Shown: in pieces, positions 34,462-46,881 of the stretch
How the letters are laid out: each line of letters opens with the position of its first letter
How positions within the stretch are numbered: position 1 is the first letter of the stretch
Assembly: GCA_013368325.1 (NCBI GenBank)
Contig: JAACJK010000224.1
Span: forward strand, 248,001-312,000
Source: Ephemerocybe angulata
Lineage: Eukaryota; Basidiomycota; Agaricomycetes; Agaricales; Psathyrellaceae
Direction of reading: 5' to 3'
Length of the DNA stretch: 64,000 nt
Position numbers and translations under genes: made by a program
The notes under the pieces: generated by a model
The model's database searches: none
What the model was told of the DNA's origin: nothing
What the model saw: the letters and a program-made list of their open reading frames with translations, nothing else

Positions 34462-36504
34462 ATGTCCTCTCCCACAGAGGCTCATCTACTACCCAAGGCC
34501 ACCCAAGGGTTCATCTTCCCTGACGAGATATGGAAGGAATGCTTTCAAGGTGCCTCAAAAATAGAACTGAAATTTCTATGCGTCGTCTGTCGGCGCTTTG
34601 CCGCAATTTTCCAGCCCTTACTCTTCAGGAGTTTCGACTTCATGCTGTTGGACGACCTCTACCTACCCTACGACAACTCGAATGGGGCCATAGACGAGAA
34701 AATAATCGAATACTTCTCGACCTCCATTCACTCCTTTTCCTTTTCCAGGACGACTTGGCAGAGCTGCATGGCGAGATACGTCCGGGCCCGCGGTCGCTTT
34801 TCCCTTGTGGCCAACGACAGGCGACTAGCGGCATTCGTGAACAAGTCCTCCGTTTACAGCTCGCATTCTAAAGTCTGCAAAATCCGGCCATCCGACTCCA
34901 GCCCCAGCTCTTTAGGAACTGCATTCGTGAAGATACAAGAGCTCACTATCCAAGCAGTGCAAGATGCCCTCGTCAACTTCATCAAGCTTCGCCAACTCAA
35001 GCTTGGATACGTTCTCCTCACCCCAGATATCCTCAGAGCTATCGAACAGCTGCCTCGCCTGCAAAGGCTCTCGTTTTTATGCTGCCATATCCCTGGAGCG
35101 CCGCGTTCCTTTAACCCATCGGCCCAGCTTTCTTCGCTCGAGAGCTCGATGTGTGACGGAGAGATATACGCCAAAAACATCGACAACCTATGGGCGACTT
35201 GGATGGCGCTACTCATTCCAAAAGGCATTCGAACACTCTCCTTTACCGCTCCTGCAAACCGGTACTTGAACCTACCTCAACTCAGCATTTTCCCCGCTCT
35301 CCGGGACGTCGGCCTTCTACCCAGCCTTATTGACCTTACTCTCCCATTACCGAGCTCGGATATTGAGGCCAAGGCGCTGGTCGCAATCCTAGAAAATTGC
35401 CCCGCCCTTCAGTCGCTTACGATTGGTACCCATGGGGACTGCAGGGAGGATCCTCGGTCAGAGCGATGGTGGTTCGACCTTCCATCGGCGTCCTCGTCCA
35501 TGGCACCCCTCCTCCACTCACTTCGCGCACCGATTGAGTGGGCCGAGCTGCTTGTCCCGGGACGCCCCATCAAGTCGCTCAAAGTCAAGCGTAACATGAA
35601 CGTCGTTGAAGACGAAAACGCACCAATGGATATCTTGCGAGCTTTTACAGGATCCTCAGCTCCTTTAGAGGAACTATCTCTTCCCAGCCTCGGCCCTGAC
35701 TTCCTTGTCCTGAGCGTCATAGGGGAGTTCTTCCCTCGCCTCAAAAGATTGGACCTCGTTATGCCGGACATTGGGATATACAATGCACCAACCCCACCTC
35801 CAACACACTCGAACGAACCCGACAACACTGGTGAAGGTCCGATTGCCACCGTGCCAGCCACCGAAGCGCCTACTCCAGAAATACAATTCCCCCAAATCAA
35901 CGTCTTCGTCGAGCCCCCCCTCGGCCTTATCTTCGATGAGCTAAAGCGCATTGTATCTGACGTTGCTGAAGACTTGGCAATGGGCCCACCAAACTCTCTC
36001 TACAAGCCGTCGCGGCGGCGCCGCGAGGAAGGCCCGTTGACTGAGATCGATCAATTTTGGAACGATGTCAGGACTCGGTGGCCTCCAGTACTGTTTGTCG
36101 CAGAGTGCCCTGAGGATGCACCCGAGGAAGTACAGGCTTCTCTACATTCCCTTGCTGTAAGTCCCCTCCCTTTAAAGAGTGCCTTGAATCAAACCGTGTT
36201 CATTCCAAATTCGCAGGGCTCGATCTATCATGCAGCAACTCACCCAGACGAATGGCCTCTTCCCAGCACGCTGGAAGAACTGTCACTCGTCCAAGAGCCT
36301 CCGCAGGAAGGGGAGCCAACACCTTTCTACGTGCACCAGCAGAAGAAAGTGATCCATATGCTGTCGGAAATCTGTCCAGACCTACGGATAGTGACATGGC
36401 ACCACGACCTCCATAGAGCAATTCCCCGGTGGATATTCTATGAGGGTGGATGGAAGCTAGGGATGGCAATTGACGGGTGGGACAGAACAGTTCTAAGCCG
36501 CTAA
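34462..36504 (+). CDS. F-box/LRR protein, paralogue B
   Basis: Two exons (34462-36156, 36217-36504) encode 660 residues. The F-box-like region is FPDEIWKECFQGASKIELKF followed by LCVVCRRFAAIFQPLLF. Leucine-rich segments follow, such as IKLRQLKLGYVLLTPDIL, then a Pro/Thr-rich acidic insert and the C-terminal block HAATHPDEWPLPSTLEELSL. The 60-nt intron has clear GT and AG ends and is shared with paralogue A. It has no stop and is a multiple of three, so retention would only add 20 residues. Its stop is 27 bp from the stop of the next, convergent gene. Confidence 0.78.
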   Translation: MSSPTEAHLLPKATQGFIFPDEIWKECFQGASKIELKFLCVVCRRFAAIFQPLLFRSFDFMLLDDLYLPYDNSNGAIDEKIIEYFSTSIHSFSFSRTTWQSCMARYVRARGRFSLVANDRRLAAFVNKSSVYSSHSKVCKIRPSDSSPSSLGTAFVKIQELTIQAVQDALVNFIKLRQLKLGYVLLTPDILRAIEQLPRLQRLSFLCCHIPGAPRSFNPSAQLSSLESSMCDGEIYAKNIDNLWATWMALLIPKGIRTLSFTAPANRYLNLPQLSIFPALRDVGLLPSLIDLTLPLPSSDIEAKALVAILENCPALQSLTIGTHGDCREDPRSERWWFDLPSASSSMAPLLHSLRAPIEWAELLVPGRPIKSLKVKRNMNVVEDENAPMDILRAFTGSSAPLEELSLPSLGPDFLVLSVIGEFFPRLKRLDLVMPDIGIYNAPTPPPTHSNEPDNTGEGPIATVPATEAPTPEIQFPQINVFVEPPLGLIFDELKRIVSDVAEDLAMGPPNSLYKPSRRRREEGPLTEIDQFWNDVRTRWPPVLFVAECPEDAPEEVQASLHSLAVSPLPLKSALNQTVFIPNSQGSIYHAATHPDEWPLPSTLEELSLVQEPPQEGEPTPFYVHQQKKVIHMLSEICPDLRIVTWHHDLHRAIPRWIFYEGGWKLGMAIDGWDRTVLSR

Positions 36505-36531
36505 AGTTTTGCAGTATCGTGTATCATGAGG

Positions 36532-38863
36532 CTACGGGAAATTGAGCATACGTATTTCTTGGGATCCAAACTTTTCGCCGTCGCCTTTCCATTCGTCTCG
36601 AAACACGACACCGCAACTCTCGAACCCAAGAACGTTGAAAGCTTCCTTCGCCTTCGCCTTTCTCTACTAACCCAGCCCAGATAAGTATCAGTGAGGTCGG
36701 GGCAACTTTTTGTGTTAACTGAGAGACCTTACCATTTTGATTGTGTTACGGATTTGGCTGTACCTCTCTTTAAGTTGTGAGGCTTCGAACGTCGCGTGTG
36801 CAAAGGGCTTTAGCTCTTCTTCCAAATCTGGGCTGGCAAGAGTTGCCAAGCGATCGTCGGAGGTTGGAGGGGAAGGCAGAGGGTTGTATGGACGCTCAAC
36901 GGGTCGTGTAGGTGAAGAACGATGGGGGCTGGAAAGGGCGGGCTCAGGGGATCCGTTATCAGCCGGTGAGCAGACTTGCTGAATCTCCTTTGTAGCCTCC
37001 GAGTCTGCTGGGGAGTGAAGCGGGGGAGGGAGGAAAGTGATAACCCTCCGCTCCGAAGTTGCGCTCATCCCTGACTTCTTCGCTCCTGGGGGCGCAGGGC
37101 CAACCAAGCCTGGGATGAAGAAGCTCGCAGTGGAACCCAAGCTAGATTAGATAGCCGCCGAAGCGCCAATCAGCATTGCGATCATCAATTCTGGCCAATC
37201 TGAAATTAAGCGCCCACCTTCGATCTGGGCAAATCTTCGACTTCTTCTTACTGGGAAGCGTACTCCACTCCTCGTCCTCGTCAGGCGCACCGAAGGCATA
37301 TGCGTCTATTACCTTCTTGCGCTTCTTTAGAGTCGGTACGCCACTGCGCTCCGGACTCATCCCAGAAACGCGGCGCCTGCCAGAATTCGAGCCTGTGGCG
37401 GAAGGCGGTGTTCCGTAGGCATGGTGGACGGGAAGAGGAGATTTGGGTTTGGGAGAACGAGTGAGTTGGCTTGAGCCCTGATGTAAAGCTGTCTGAACGA
37501 TGACAGAGCCCATATTCGTTGGAGGACGCGTGGTCTGGGGTTCATATATCAGCGGCGACGGTTCCAGAACCTCTAGTTTGGGGAACATTGACGATCAGTT
37601 TTCGACTTCATCGAGAAGAAGTGAGACTCGCCAGCTTTCGCCATCCTTTGTGGTTGAGCCTGAAAGGGAGGAATAGCGTTGTATTTACTAGTCATGTGAG
37701 CATGAGGGGGGGCAGAAGGTCGGGGAAATGATACTGGTGCAGGACGAAACTTCGCCGAGCGAGGTCTTTCCGTCATGGGATAATCGTGCAGCGATTCAGG
37801 AGGGTTGGATCGCAAAGGAGAACTGAATGAAGATGTAGGCACGAATGGCCTCGTAGGCCTCAGCTTTTCCTGGGTATTGTTAGATGGATGGGCTGTAGCA
37901 GTCGCATCCGATGACGCTGGAACGGGAGGACGACGAGGAAAGGAATGTGGAATGAAGGGCTTCGGATGACAGTTCGAGGTGTGAGCATCAGGACGAGGCA
38001 TAAAAGATCTCTTAGAATCATCGCCAACGTTCGGAGAAGGAAGTTTTAGAGGTGCTTTTGCTACAGAGAACAAGGCGTCAGCGTGATGCATAAGATAGGT
38101 TTTTCACGAGTCGGAGGCTGGTCGTCTTACAACTCATCACAACGTTGGGACATTTCACTGCCTCAGAATGTCCAGAGGTCCCTGTATGCGCGTTTCCGCG
38201 ACCTGAAGCAGGATAATAGAAGTTCTGTGCAAAGTAATTTAGGTCATGCAGAGCAGACGTCGGCTTTGAGCCTCCTTCAGCTACTGGCTGAGCAGGCGGC
38301 GCTTGAAAGCTGGATGTATGCGCTGTTTTTGGAGCTGGGACAGCAGCCGCTTCAAGAGGGGTCACAGGTCTGGCTGGACTCTGACGTTTATCCTCCTTGA
38401 GCTTCGCTGACCTGGCCACGACTTCTCCAATAGTCGCTTGCCGATAAACTGGTTTCGTGGGAGGCTTGTAGCTACCCAGCTTCTTCATCTGCCGACCTGC
38501 AGCCACTTGCTCACATTGAGCCGTCGAATCCGCGGGTATACTTTGCTGCTTCGCCGTCTTGGGCACCTGAGGGATCGGGTTTGTCAGTTTATGCACCGCT
38601 GGTTGAGGTTTCTTGTAAGAGTGCGACGCGTCTGCCGGCTCTGCGTTCAGGGATCGTTGAGCCCGACATGCTGCATTTATTTTGGCAATGCTGAATGGAT
38701 TGGGCTTGTATTGAACGGTATCACCATCCCTAGTCGTCAGGTCGAATGGGTCCGAGTCAGGTTCAGTCCTTGAGGTCGACCTGGCCGGGCCTTCTTCCTC
38801 GGAGTCGGAATCGCCGTAGGCATAAGAACTCCTGATGTTGAAAGACCAGTCAGATCCAGCCAT
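36532..38863 (-). CDS. unknown 685-residue, largely disordered protein
   Basis: Five exons (38863-38131, 38060-37632, 37572-37218, 37141-36733, 36663-36532) keep phase throughout. Exon 2 to exon 3 appears to use a GC donor (37631-37573). The N terminus MAGSDWSFNIRSSYAYGDSD and following acidic Ser stretch lead to Pro/Ser/Lys-rich sequence with a basic KKRKKVIDAYAFGAPDEDEE patch that could be a nuclear localisation signal. The C terminus is the only conserved-looking part: ATFEASQLKERYSQIRNTIK, then EAFNVLGFESCGVVFRDEWK. I recognise no family. It may be a nuclear or cytoskeletal scaffold, but that is not shown. Confidence 0.6.
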
Positions 38864-39043
38864 GAAGGTTCAGTGAGCAATGCACGACGTAGAAAAAGGT
38901 GGTTTGGAGAGTTAGGGAGAGCTGCCTCACGACTCGGCTCTGGGCTGTAGCCTTCAATCATAACAACGACAAACAGAGCTGGGCGCTTGTCCAAATCGAA
39001 AAACCAGTAGAATACAAGGTCGAGGATAGCCACCAGAGTAACA

Positions 39044-40975
39044 CTACGACTGCTCTGTGATAACGGTCTTCTTTTTTTCTGCCACAGGCTTCTGCTCGCC
39101 CGCGCGAGTGTGTTTTCTTCTCCGCTCGTCCTTGACGCGACGTGCCTCGAGCATCGTGTGCTTGAGTTGCCCAGCCTTGTAGACCGATTTTGGTAGATGG
39201 CGAGTCCTGAAAAGTAGAGGGGATTGTGAGCGATGCGACCCCATTGAGGTAGAGATTGGCGTACCGCATGACCCGTCCGACGTCCTTGTCCACGGACCAC
39301 CGTTTGACAAGGCTCTCCCTGTACTCCATAGACGCCCTCTCTCGCGCCGTGATGACTCCAAGCTTATCCGAAGCTTTGGCCTTCCATATCCGCACGTTTC
39401 CGTCATCAGAACCAGAGAGGACATAACGAGCATCAGACGAGTAGATCGTCGACGTGACCCTGAAATCGAAAACGTTAGCACACACGGCTAAATGGATTGG
39501 AAGCATTGGTATTGACTGACCTCTGCATACGTTTCGTGTGATACACGACTTCCCTTCCGCCAGGTCCCTTCTCCTTCCCACCAGCCTCACGACTCGACCA
39601 TATCCGCACTGTGCGATCCCAGCCACCACTGACGAACTCAACACCCGTAGGGGCCCACTCACAGCTCATAACAGCAGCAACATGTCCCTTGTAGATCTGT
39701 ACAGGTGCTGCCATGTGCCTAACGTCAAATGTATACAAATTGTGGTCTTCTGACGCGAGAAGGGCCATTGTAGGCAACGTAGGTGACCATGCGAGAGCAT
39801 TGGAGCGGAACTGGCAACGGAGTCAGACACTCAGACACACACACACACACAGTGTTAGAGTTTTAACCCTCGCTCACCTGCATGACGACACGCCTCTCTG
39901 CTTTTCCAGTTCGAATGTCGTACAGCGTGAATGTCCTGTCGGAGCCTACGCTGGCAAGAACAGAGGGTTCGGCGAGATTGAATCGTACAGAGGAGACAGT
40001 TTCGTTGGATGTCGGGAAGGTGAGGTTGGAAACTGGTGCTGATCTATCATGCACATGTCAGACGATAGCCGTTGGGAGGGAACTTCACAACTTACTTGGT
40101 CTCATCCCAGATCTGGACCGTACTCGAAGCAGTTGCAAAGAGGGGGTCGGACCGATGGTGATCAATTGAACTGGTAAATGTAAGTCAGATACGATGGGGG
40201 TTTCTAAGAACGAGTAGGGGTAGCGCACTTGAAAGATGTCTTCCAAGGATAGACGTGTAACGGCTATGGGAGACTGGTCAATACGAGGTCCGGGTCGGAC
40301 TAAGGTATGACACACCTCTTGGCTTGATGCACCAGAATCGTCTTCTCCATCCCCCGTGCCCACTTTCCATAACCTGACATTCCTGTCCACACCGCAACTC
40401 AACAGTCGGCTACCTTTGGGATCGGCGAAGCAAAGTCCAGAAATCTTGCCCTTGTGCGCTTGCGGCAGCTTTAACATCTCGGAACGAGTGTGCAGGTTGT
40501 GCAATATAAGCCCTATAATGGAGAATATCAATGTATATTCAATGGATGGGATTCGTCGGTAAAGAGGGCGAAGGTGATACAAGTGAGTTGGGATCTCTCC
40601 CCCGACGTCACAAAGTAGAAATGAAGTAACAGAGAAGTATAACACACCGCCATCCCAACTGCCACTGGCCACTGTGGTTAACGATTCCAGAGGCTTCGTT
40701 AGAACTTCTACGGCGTCTATATGTCCCTCCAGACTGTCAACGAAAGGTTTCGAGAAGATTTTGTCGAGCTTGGCGGCATTGAGTGCTCTTGTGCGTTCCC
40801 GAGCTTTCGCAAATGGGTGCATACTCGGGTTGAGGTTCCGCTGCACGGGGGTGGGATCGCCCGGGCGTATGGGGACATGCAGGGCAGGGTTGTGCTGCAG
40901 CACGGATATTTTCTAGCGATAAATCGCTCAGGAATATTCCAAGGGTAACAAGCATTTGCTGGAACTTACAACCAT
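39044..40975 (-). CDS. SOF1: SOF1/DCAF13 WD40 ribosome-biogenesis protein
   Basis: Nine exons (40975-40970, 40912-40648, 40512-40316, 40263-40229, 40170-40096, 40043-39878, 39810-39521, 39459-39265, 39206-39044) encode 463 residues. The first coding exon is only two codons. The N terminus (HPFAKARERTRALNAAKLDK, IFSKPFVDSLEGHIDAVEVL) is typical of Sof1. WD repeats follow, for example GSRLLSCGVDRNVRLWKVGT and YVLSGSDDGNVRIWKAKAS. The C-terminal Sof1 domain is RHLPKSVYKAGQLKHTMLEA followed by a basic tail. It is a component of the small-subunit processome for 18S rRNA maturation in the nucleolus. An (AC)n run lies in the sixth intron. Confidence 0.93.
39835..39851. repeat. (AC)n microsatellite in a SOF1 intron
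   Basis: Short dinucleotide run inside the intron at 39811-39877. Confidence 0.7.
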
Positions 40976-41997
40976 TATTTCTCGTCCTATCTAATCTCCT
41001 TCGCGTATTCGTAGCTTTCGAAAGCCTTTTGAAGGAAACAAAAGGAAACAGAGCTGAAGGTCAATGGAGGACTGAGGAAAGAAAAGTACAGCTAAAAATA
41101 GATTGCTAGGACTGACCTGGTTCATCAGATCGGTTCGGCTGGAGGGCGCCGGACGGATCAGCTCGAGTTGGCCGGGGCCTTAGGAGTCCCTTCGACTCTC
41201 TCATGATCGCCAGTTCTCTTCTTCCTCGTTCCCATGTTCTTGAGTCGCCCGTCGACTTTCTACTTTGAAGCTGCGGTAGAACTATGGTATAACTATCCAA
41301 TTTTCCAGGACGATCTGTTCTCTGAGTGCTTACAGCAAATTTACTGATACCACAAGTAAACCCGACAGGCGCCCGACCGATGTTGCAATTGTATGGCCGC
41401 CTGAGCCCCTACATGTTGGTCTGTATATACAGGTCCGGGTCGGCGTTAGGTATCTGGCGGCTGGCCTCAGAACGCCCGAGACCGCAAATAGATGAGTCTA
41501 TGTTGCGCCCTGATGTGTAGCAACGGCTTGACAATGGATGAGAAGAACCTTGCAAACCGTTACGGCCTCAATGACACTATGGAAACCTCCCATGATTGGT
41601 TTTGTTCGGGGTCGCGACCGAGCACACTGCGACTAGTACCCGAACGATGATCCCACCCTCTCGTTGTTTCTGATTCCATTTTGTCCTTTCTCACCGACGA
41701 GCTGGCTATCTGACGGTGCGACAGCGTCCGCCTGAGGCTACTCTTTCGACTTTCTCCTCCCTGCAGCCAGCCCTGCAGAGGTTTCCTTCTCATTCTTTTA
41801 CTTTCTTGTCTGGTACCCATTCACTCGTTTGACCCCACCTCTCGCTCTATACCCCATCCAGGCCTCGATACCTTCGACCTTCTTTTTACTTCGCGTTGTG
41901 GAAATGCGCTGGATATTCCTTTCGACATCCGACTACCAGTTTTGAAACAACCTTCACCAATCGTATCAAAACCAGCTAGCAGCATCTCGCCCATTAA
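40976..41997. other. intergenic, divergent promoters
   Basis: About 1 kb between SOF1 (minus) and the large membrane-protein gene (plus). It is pyrimidine-rich close to the latter's start. No gene is convincing. Confidence 0.4.
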
Positions 41998-44900
41998 ATG
42001 TCCTCGTTCTGCCTCTCTTCAGCACCTATACTCCGTTGCGTCCCTTTGAGCCGGTTCCAGAGCATCGTTGTCCTCCTCCCGACCGTCCTAGAGGTTATAT
42101 TCACCTCCTCCCTTGTCTTTGCGTTGTGGAACTCTGGCCATAAGTGAGTTTCATTTACACTTTCAAATTGAAATGTCTTGACGGCCGTTAATTAATCAAA
42201 CAGACGTCACCTTCTTTTAACCGCTGAAGGATGGATCTACCTCGTGTTGAGCATCCTTGAGCTACTCACTCATATCCTGGAATCGGCGCAAGGGAACGTC
42301 AATGCATTTGCAGGGCTGGATGTTACCACCGGTGCGCACCTAACTTCCCTTCTCGAAGCCTATGCCTCGTTTCTCACAATCTATGAAGGCGTCGCATCCT
42401 TTCTCCCTCTTTTCTTCTACTGTTTCTTCCTCTACATTTACTCCGACACGGAACTCCTCCCTAATGCTGTCTCACTCCCTAAGAAGCTCGGCAAGGTCGC
42501 CAGTCTTCTTCTTCTCATCCTTATCCCTGCAATTGTCGGCGTCAACGAAATCGCATCGTTCGTGGGCATTGAACGACGTGAGCGCTTCTCTCATCCTCCA
42601 ACTGGGCGTACTTAACCTCTTGCAGAATTGGACTCAGGGAACCCTCCTCGAGTCATAATCGGCTTCAGCTCTCAAAGCAGCTGGACTCTCAACGTCTTCT
42701 TCAGTTCCCTATCGCTGGCGCTCATGACCCTATTCCAGGCGATAGTCTTCATGGTAACTGGCTTCCGCCTCGTCGTTGCCGTGATCAACCAGCGCAGATT
42801 CGACAGTCTCGGCCAAGATGCAGTTCACATGGTCAAAGGTGAGCACGCACTGCCTATATGCTGAAACAATGTTTTATTTATGGATCTCAGGAATTGGCTG
42901 GATGGCTGCTGGCATGAAACTCGGTGCTATTGAATCCCTCATTGGGTTTGCTGGTGGAGGGTTCGGTATCGTTCTCACTCGGCGTTTGCTTCGATTTCTC
43001 GCCCGCGCATGTCTCTGCATAGGGGTCGTCAAAGGGCAAGTAACCATACCTCAAAATCCTCACAAGTGACATTCTAACTTATCCTGAACAGAGTGGACGA
43101 GATTGAAGACTTTCGCGCCGTTCGCCAGGAGATGTCAGAAGCTGCTACTACTACTAAAAGGCCCGGATATCTTCAAGGAAACAAGCGCGGCATCAAAGCC
43201 CTCATCTCAAATCCCCGGCTGAGCACCTTTCAGCACATCGCGACAAACAGGAGCTCTGGCCACCTCCTAACGAATCCCACCTTCGATTACAACCGCGCCG
43301 ATAACATCATGGCAGTCAAGTATCCTGGCACACCAGAAGCCCACCTGCGATCCTTGCAAGAAGTCGCCGGGATCGCCACGTTCGAAACCATTGCTGGAAC
43401 TCCTTCCCCTGGGAAGAGGAGGCAGAGAGTCACGGTTTATCGCCAGTCAAATGGCGCACCGACTCTCCTGCTGCGGCTATCGAGCGCCGACTTTCCCAGC
43501 CCGCGAATGATTGAGGAATCTATTACTGGACGACCAAGATCATGGATCCCACCTGCCCACCGGCTGCAACGAAGCCGCTCGAGCGACGCACCTTCGTCAG
43601 ACAATCCCTTCTTCACAGAGAAAGAGATTGAAGCTGCGAGTACTCGAGGGTCAGGGATGACCATGCCTCGACCACCCTTTTCTAATTATGAGAAAGGGTT
43701 CCGAGACTCTGGTACTTCCCAGTCCATCGCAGACTCTGTCGCGGAGATTGTCATAGCACCTCAGCGAACGATGTCCCAGAGCTCTGCCCGAGCCCGCCTC
43801 TATCGAGCCACCTCTGTCAAGTCAAAGCCTGAACAACCCGCTTCACACCCTCAGGATGGCTTGGATGGGTCTGCGAATATTGGCAAGTCCCCGCGAGAGA
43901 TGGAGGATAATAGTTCCCCCAAGCTCCTTACTCCCCCAGCACCGGATTACCGTCACCAATCCGACGCCTCGATCATCGACAAATTCAGAGTCAACTCTGA
44001 CTTCAGCTACCACTCCTTGCCCGACACACTCCAAGCTGTGCGGGAGTTGGCCAACGAGTTCCCTGGCCCACCGTTGATGTACAACGGCAGACCTGTCTTA
44101 GGGAACCTACCCGCAGTCTCTGCATGGCAAGGCAGCCCAGTGACGCCGAGCTTCTTCAGCAAGAGTGCGCGTTCGAGTATTTTAGCCAACGCGTATGGCC
44201 CGTCTGCAAAAGGGGGCTTTAACCGCGCCTCGAAGGTCAAAGGACGCCGTGCTGGAGGCAAAGGGGACGATGAAGAAGGCAACCTGCAAGGTCGATACGA
44301 GCCCCGCCCCGTGATCATGCCTGCCTTGCCCCACCCGACGCCTTCTCCAGTGGACGGTCCGAAGATCTTCATCTCCGAAGAGAACCCCCCTGATGATCCA
44401 GCGATGGAGCGGTACTTGAGGCCCAAGCCGTCCTTCATCTCAACGCATACGAACAAATCTATTGACCCCTTCGACGATTCCCGATCCTCATCTCCTTCGT
44501 CGCCCATCGTACAAGACATCATAAACCGCCCGACGCTCCTCCGCCCACACCCCCGCCTCGACATGTCAGCCCTTCAGCCCGCGCATCCCATCAGCGTGCC
44601 CTCCAGCCCATCGGAGAGCGGTGTCACGCCCGTCTCTGCGTACACTGTGGGCACCGCAGGGCTGAGTAGCACTGCCGTGACGAGCGCTGCTGACCCCTTC
44701 GACGAACTCGCAGTGCGCACCGGGAGCTCCTCTGACATCCAGAAGAGTGGCAGATGGAAATACACCTCTGGGATGCTGCTACCCGCTCCTCCAGAGCGAG
44801 CGTTCGCTCCGGGCGAAGGTCTCCCAAGCACACCCGTCAGGTTCAGCGCGATCGGAATGGGGGTTCCATTCCCCGAGTCTCGCTCCCACCTAAGTCTTGG

Positions 44901-45423
44901 ACAAGCAAGTATGGCGAGCATGAACGGCGGACGGCGGTCACCCTCCCGGGTAGTGTGGAAGACGCAGGATGAAGTTGAGAAAGCAGATGCGCGAGAAAGG
45001 ACGGAGGCGGAGGAACAGGAAGAGATAGACGCGCGTGGCCCGACGTCGCTCCAGCGCCAGATCTCCGACCCGGAGGAAGCCCACCGGCGGCAGGAAAGCA
45101 TTGACGCTGCCGCACACCTCCTCAGCAACTCGATCCCCTGGCTGAAGAACCCCGACATCGAGGAGGAGGAGCGGAAGCTTCAGCAGGCCATCACCGAGAC
45201 ATCGCTCGTAACGCGAGTGCCAAAGATCTCGAGGGTGAAGACAGTAGGGAGCGTAGCAATGAAGTCGACGCCAAAGCACACGAGAGGACCAATGCGCCGC
45301 AGCTTGCGCGTTGAGCCCATTATGATCCCACCTCCGTCGGAGAGCTTTGCGCACATGCTCGAGGCTACGCAGGAGGATGATTTGACGGACACTGCTCCTA
45401 TCCAGGCGCGTGCTTACAGTTAG
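41998..45423 (+). CDS. large multi-pass membrane protein with a long cytosolic tail, unknown
   Basis: Five exons (41998-42143, 42204-42577, 42626-42838, 42891-43035, 43092-45423) encode 1069 residues. The first about 300 residues hold six or seven hydrophobic helices, for example SIVVLLPTVLEVIFTSSLVF, GVASFLPLFFYCFFLYIY and VASLLLLILIPAIVGVNEI. The last intron uses a GC donor in a good context (GG then GCAAGT). The 750-residue tail is Ser/Pro-rich and charged, with many phosphorylation-like sites. The topology recalls fungal receptor-like proteins, but no family motif is seen. Function is unknown. Confidence 0.75.
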
Positions 45424-45638
45424 TTTTCGTGTCACATTAGTAGGTATTTGTAGTTTTTAGTTTCCTTTAGGTTTTTTTGCTGTGTTGTTGTGTACATATA
45501 TAATATCTCGCTTGGGAGCTCTCCCTTTCCATGATCTTGGTTAGCGCCGGGAGTGGGTTTCGTTCAGCATGGTATTCCGGGTGTCAGGCGCTGAGGCCTG
45601 GGGGATATGAGTACATGATACAATAAGTATAGAAAAGA

Positions 45639-46881
45639 TCACATATTGTGGAGGTCGGTTCGATGGGCGTCAGTGACTTGGTGGCCGTTACCGACAGGTT
45701 CGGCGACCTCTGCCTCACCAGGCTCGCGGTATATCGTGATCTCCTGCTGCTTGAAGTACCGGCGGTTCTCTTCGTCAATCAAGACGAGGTTGAGATAGTA
45801 TCGTGTGCTGAACTTCTTGTTGACGTCGCGGAAAGTGGGTGTCAGATCGAATCCACCTAAGAAAAGTCGGATAGGGATAGTCTCCCCTGAAAAGGATTGC
45901 ACATTAGTTCTGAGTTATTCAGCTCAAAGGCCTGCATACCTCGTATTGGTGCACCGTCCATGATCTCAAACTTCGTAATAGTTTCGCTCTCATTGTACTG
46001 GTTTGGTGGGGCTCCGGTAGTTTCTCTGCGGATGATTGACAATTCCATGTGCTTGATCTTTATGCGGACAAGGAGGAAGTAGATCTTTCCGACGATGACG
46101 TCCTTGAGGTGGTATCTGGTGAACAGTCAGACAGTGGCGAAGCTAAACCACTCAACTCGACACTCACTTTGACTTGTTGTACTCGAATTCGATATGCAGA
46201 CAGTCCTCAATCCCCACCTCCATCTTGATGGAGTTGTTACTGTCTGGAGGCATACGGAAGGAGTGTACCCATATGTCCTTCTCCTTCACGACATCCGCCA
46301 TTCGTCTTGAGATAGTGACCCGCACGAAGTACCTGCACACAAGGTCAGACCCCTGTTAGATACGCAAGAGTGGTGAAGAGCCAGACCATTTATTCACCTC
46401 AGTTTGACATTAATACCCTGGTAACTCTCGAACTGCTTCTCCACGTTCTTGAAGTTGAAATCGTAAGTTTGCGCCTGGCGCATCTCCCCTGGAGCCGCTA
46501 GTTCTTGTGAGAGGGATAGGAATTCATGGTGGTGGCCCCTGTCATAGAACAGCTCTGCATGGAGTCATCAACATCGACTCGCAAGCGACTGCGTTGGGCA
46601 CACACACCGATGTTTCCTACAAACTCGACCTTGATCCCTTCATGCGTCACTTTCTTCCCGTCCCTCACACGGATTGAGACCTAGTTCGGGTTATTAACCA
46701 ACATCCCAATCCTCGGATAGATAGAAGCAAGCACCTGTCCACCAACAGAGTCTCCATCGTAGTAGACAGGACATGATATCACTTTCTCCTTGTCAGTCTT
46801 GATTTCCACTTGCTTCCTCAGCTCCTCGCCCTCGAGCTTAACGTCGACGTCGATTGGTGACGCGAAAAAGTAGGCGGCCAT
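45639..46881 (-). CDS. VPS26: retromer subunit Vps26
   Basis: Six exons (46881-46735, 46680-46608, 46554-46398, 46332-46168, 46115-45940, 45886-45639) encode 321 residues. Vps26 is the arrestin-like subunit of the retromer cargo complex that recycles receptors from endosomes to the Golgi. The N-terminal FFASPIDVDVKLEGEE, then HEGIKVEFVGNIELFYDRG, AAPGEMRQAQTYDFNFKNVE, TISRRMADVVKEKDIWVHSF and IPIRLFLGGFDLTPTFRDVN are all family hallmarks. Length is normal. It lies directly downstream of the VWA8-like gene on the same strand, with 256 bp between them. Confidence 0.97.
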
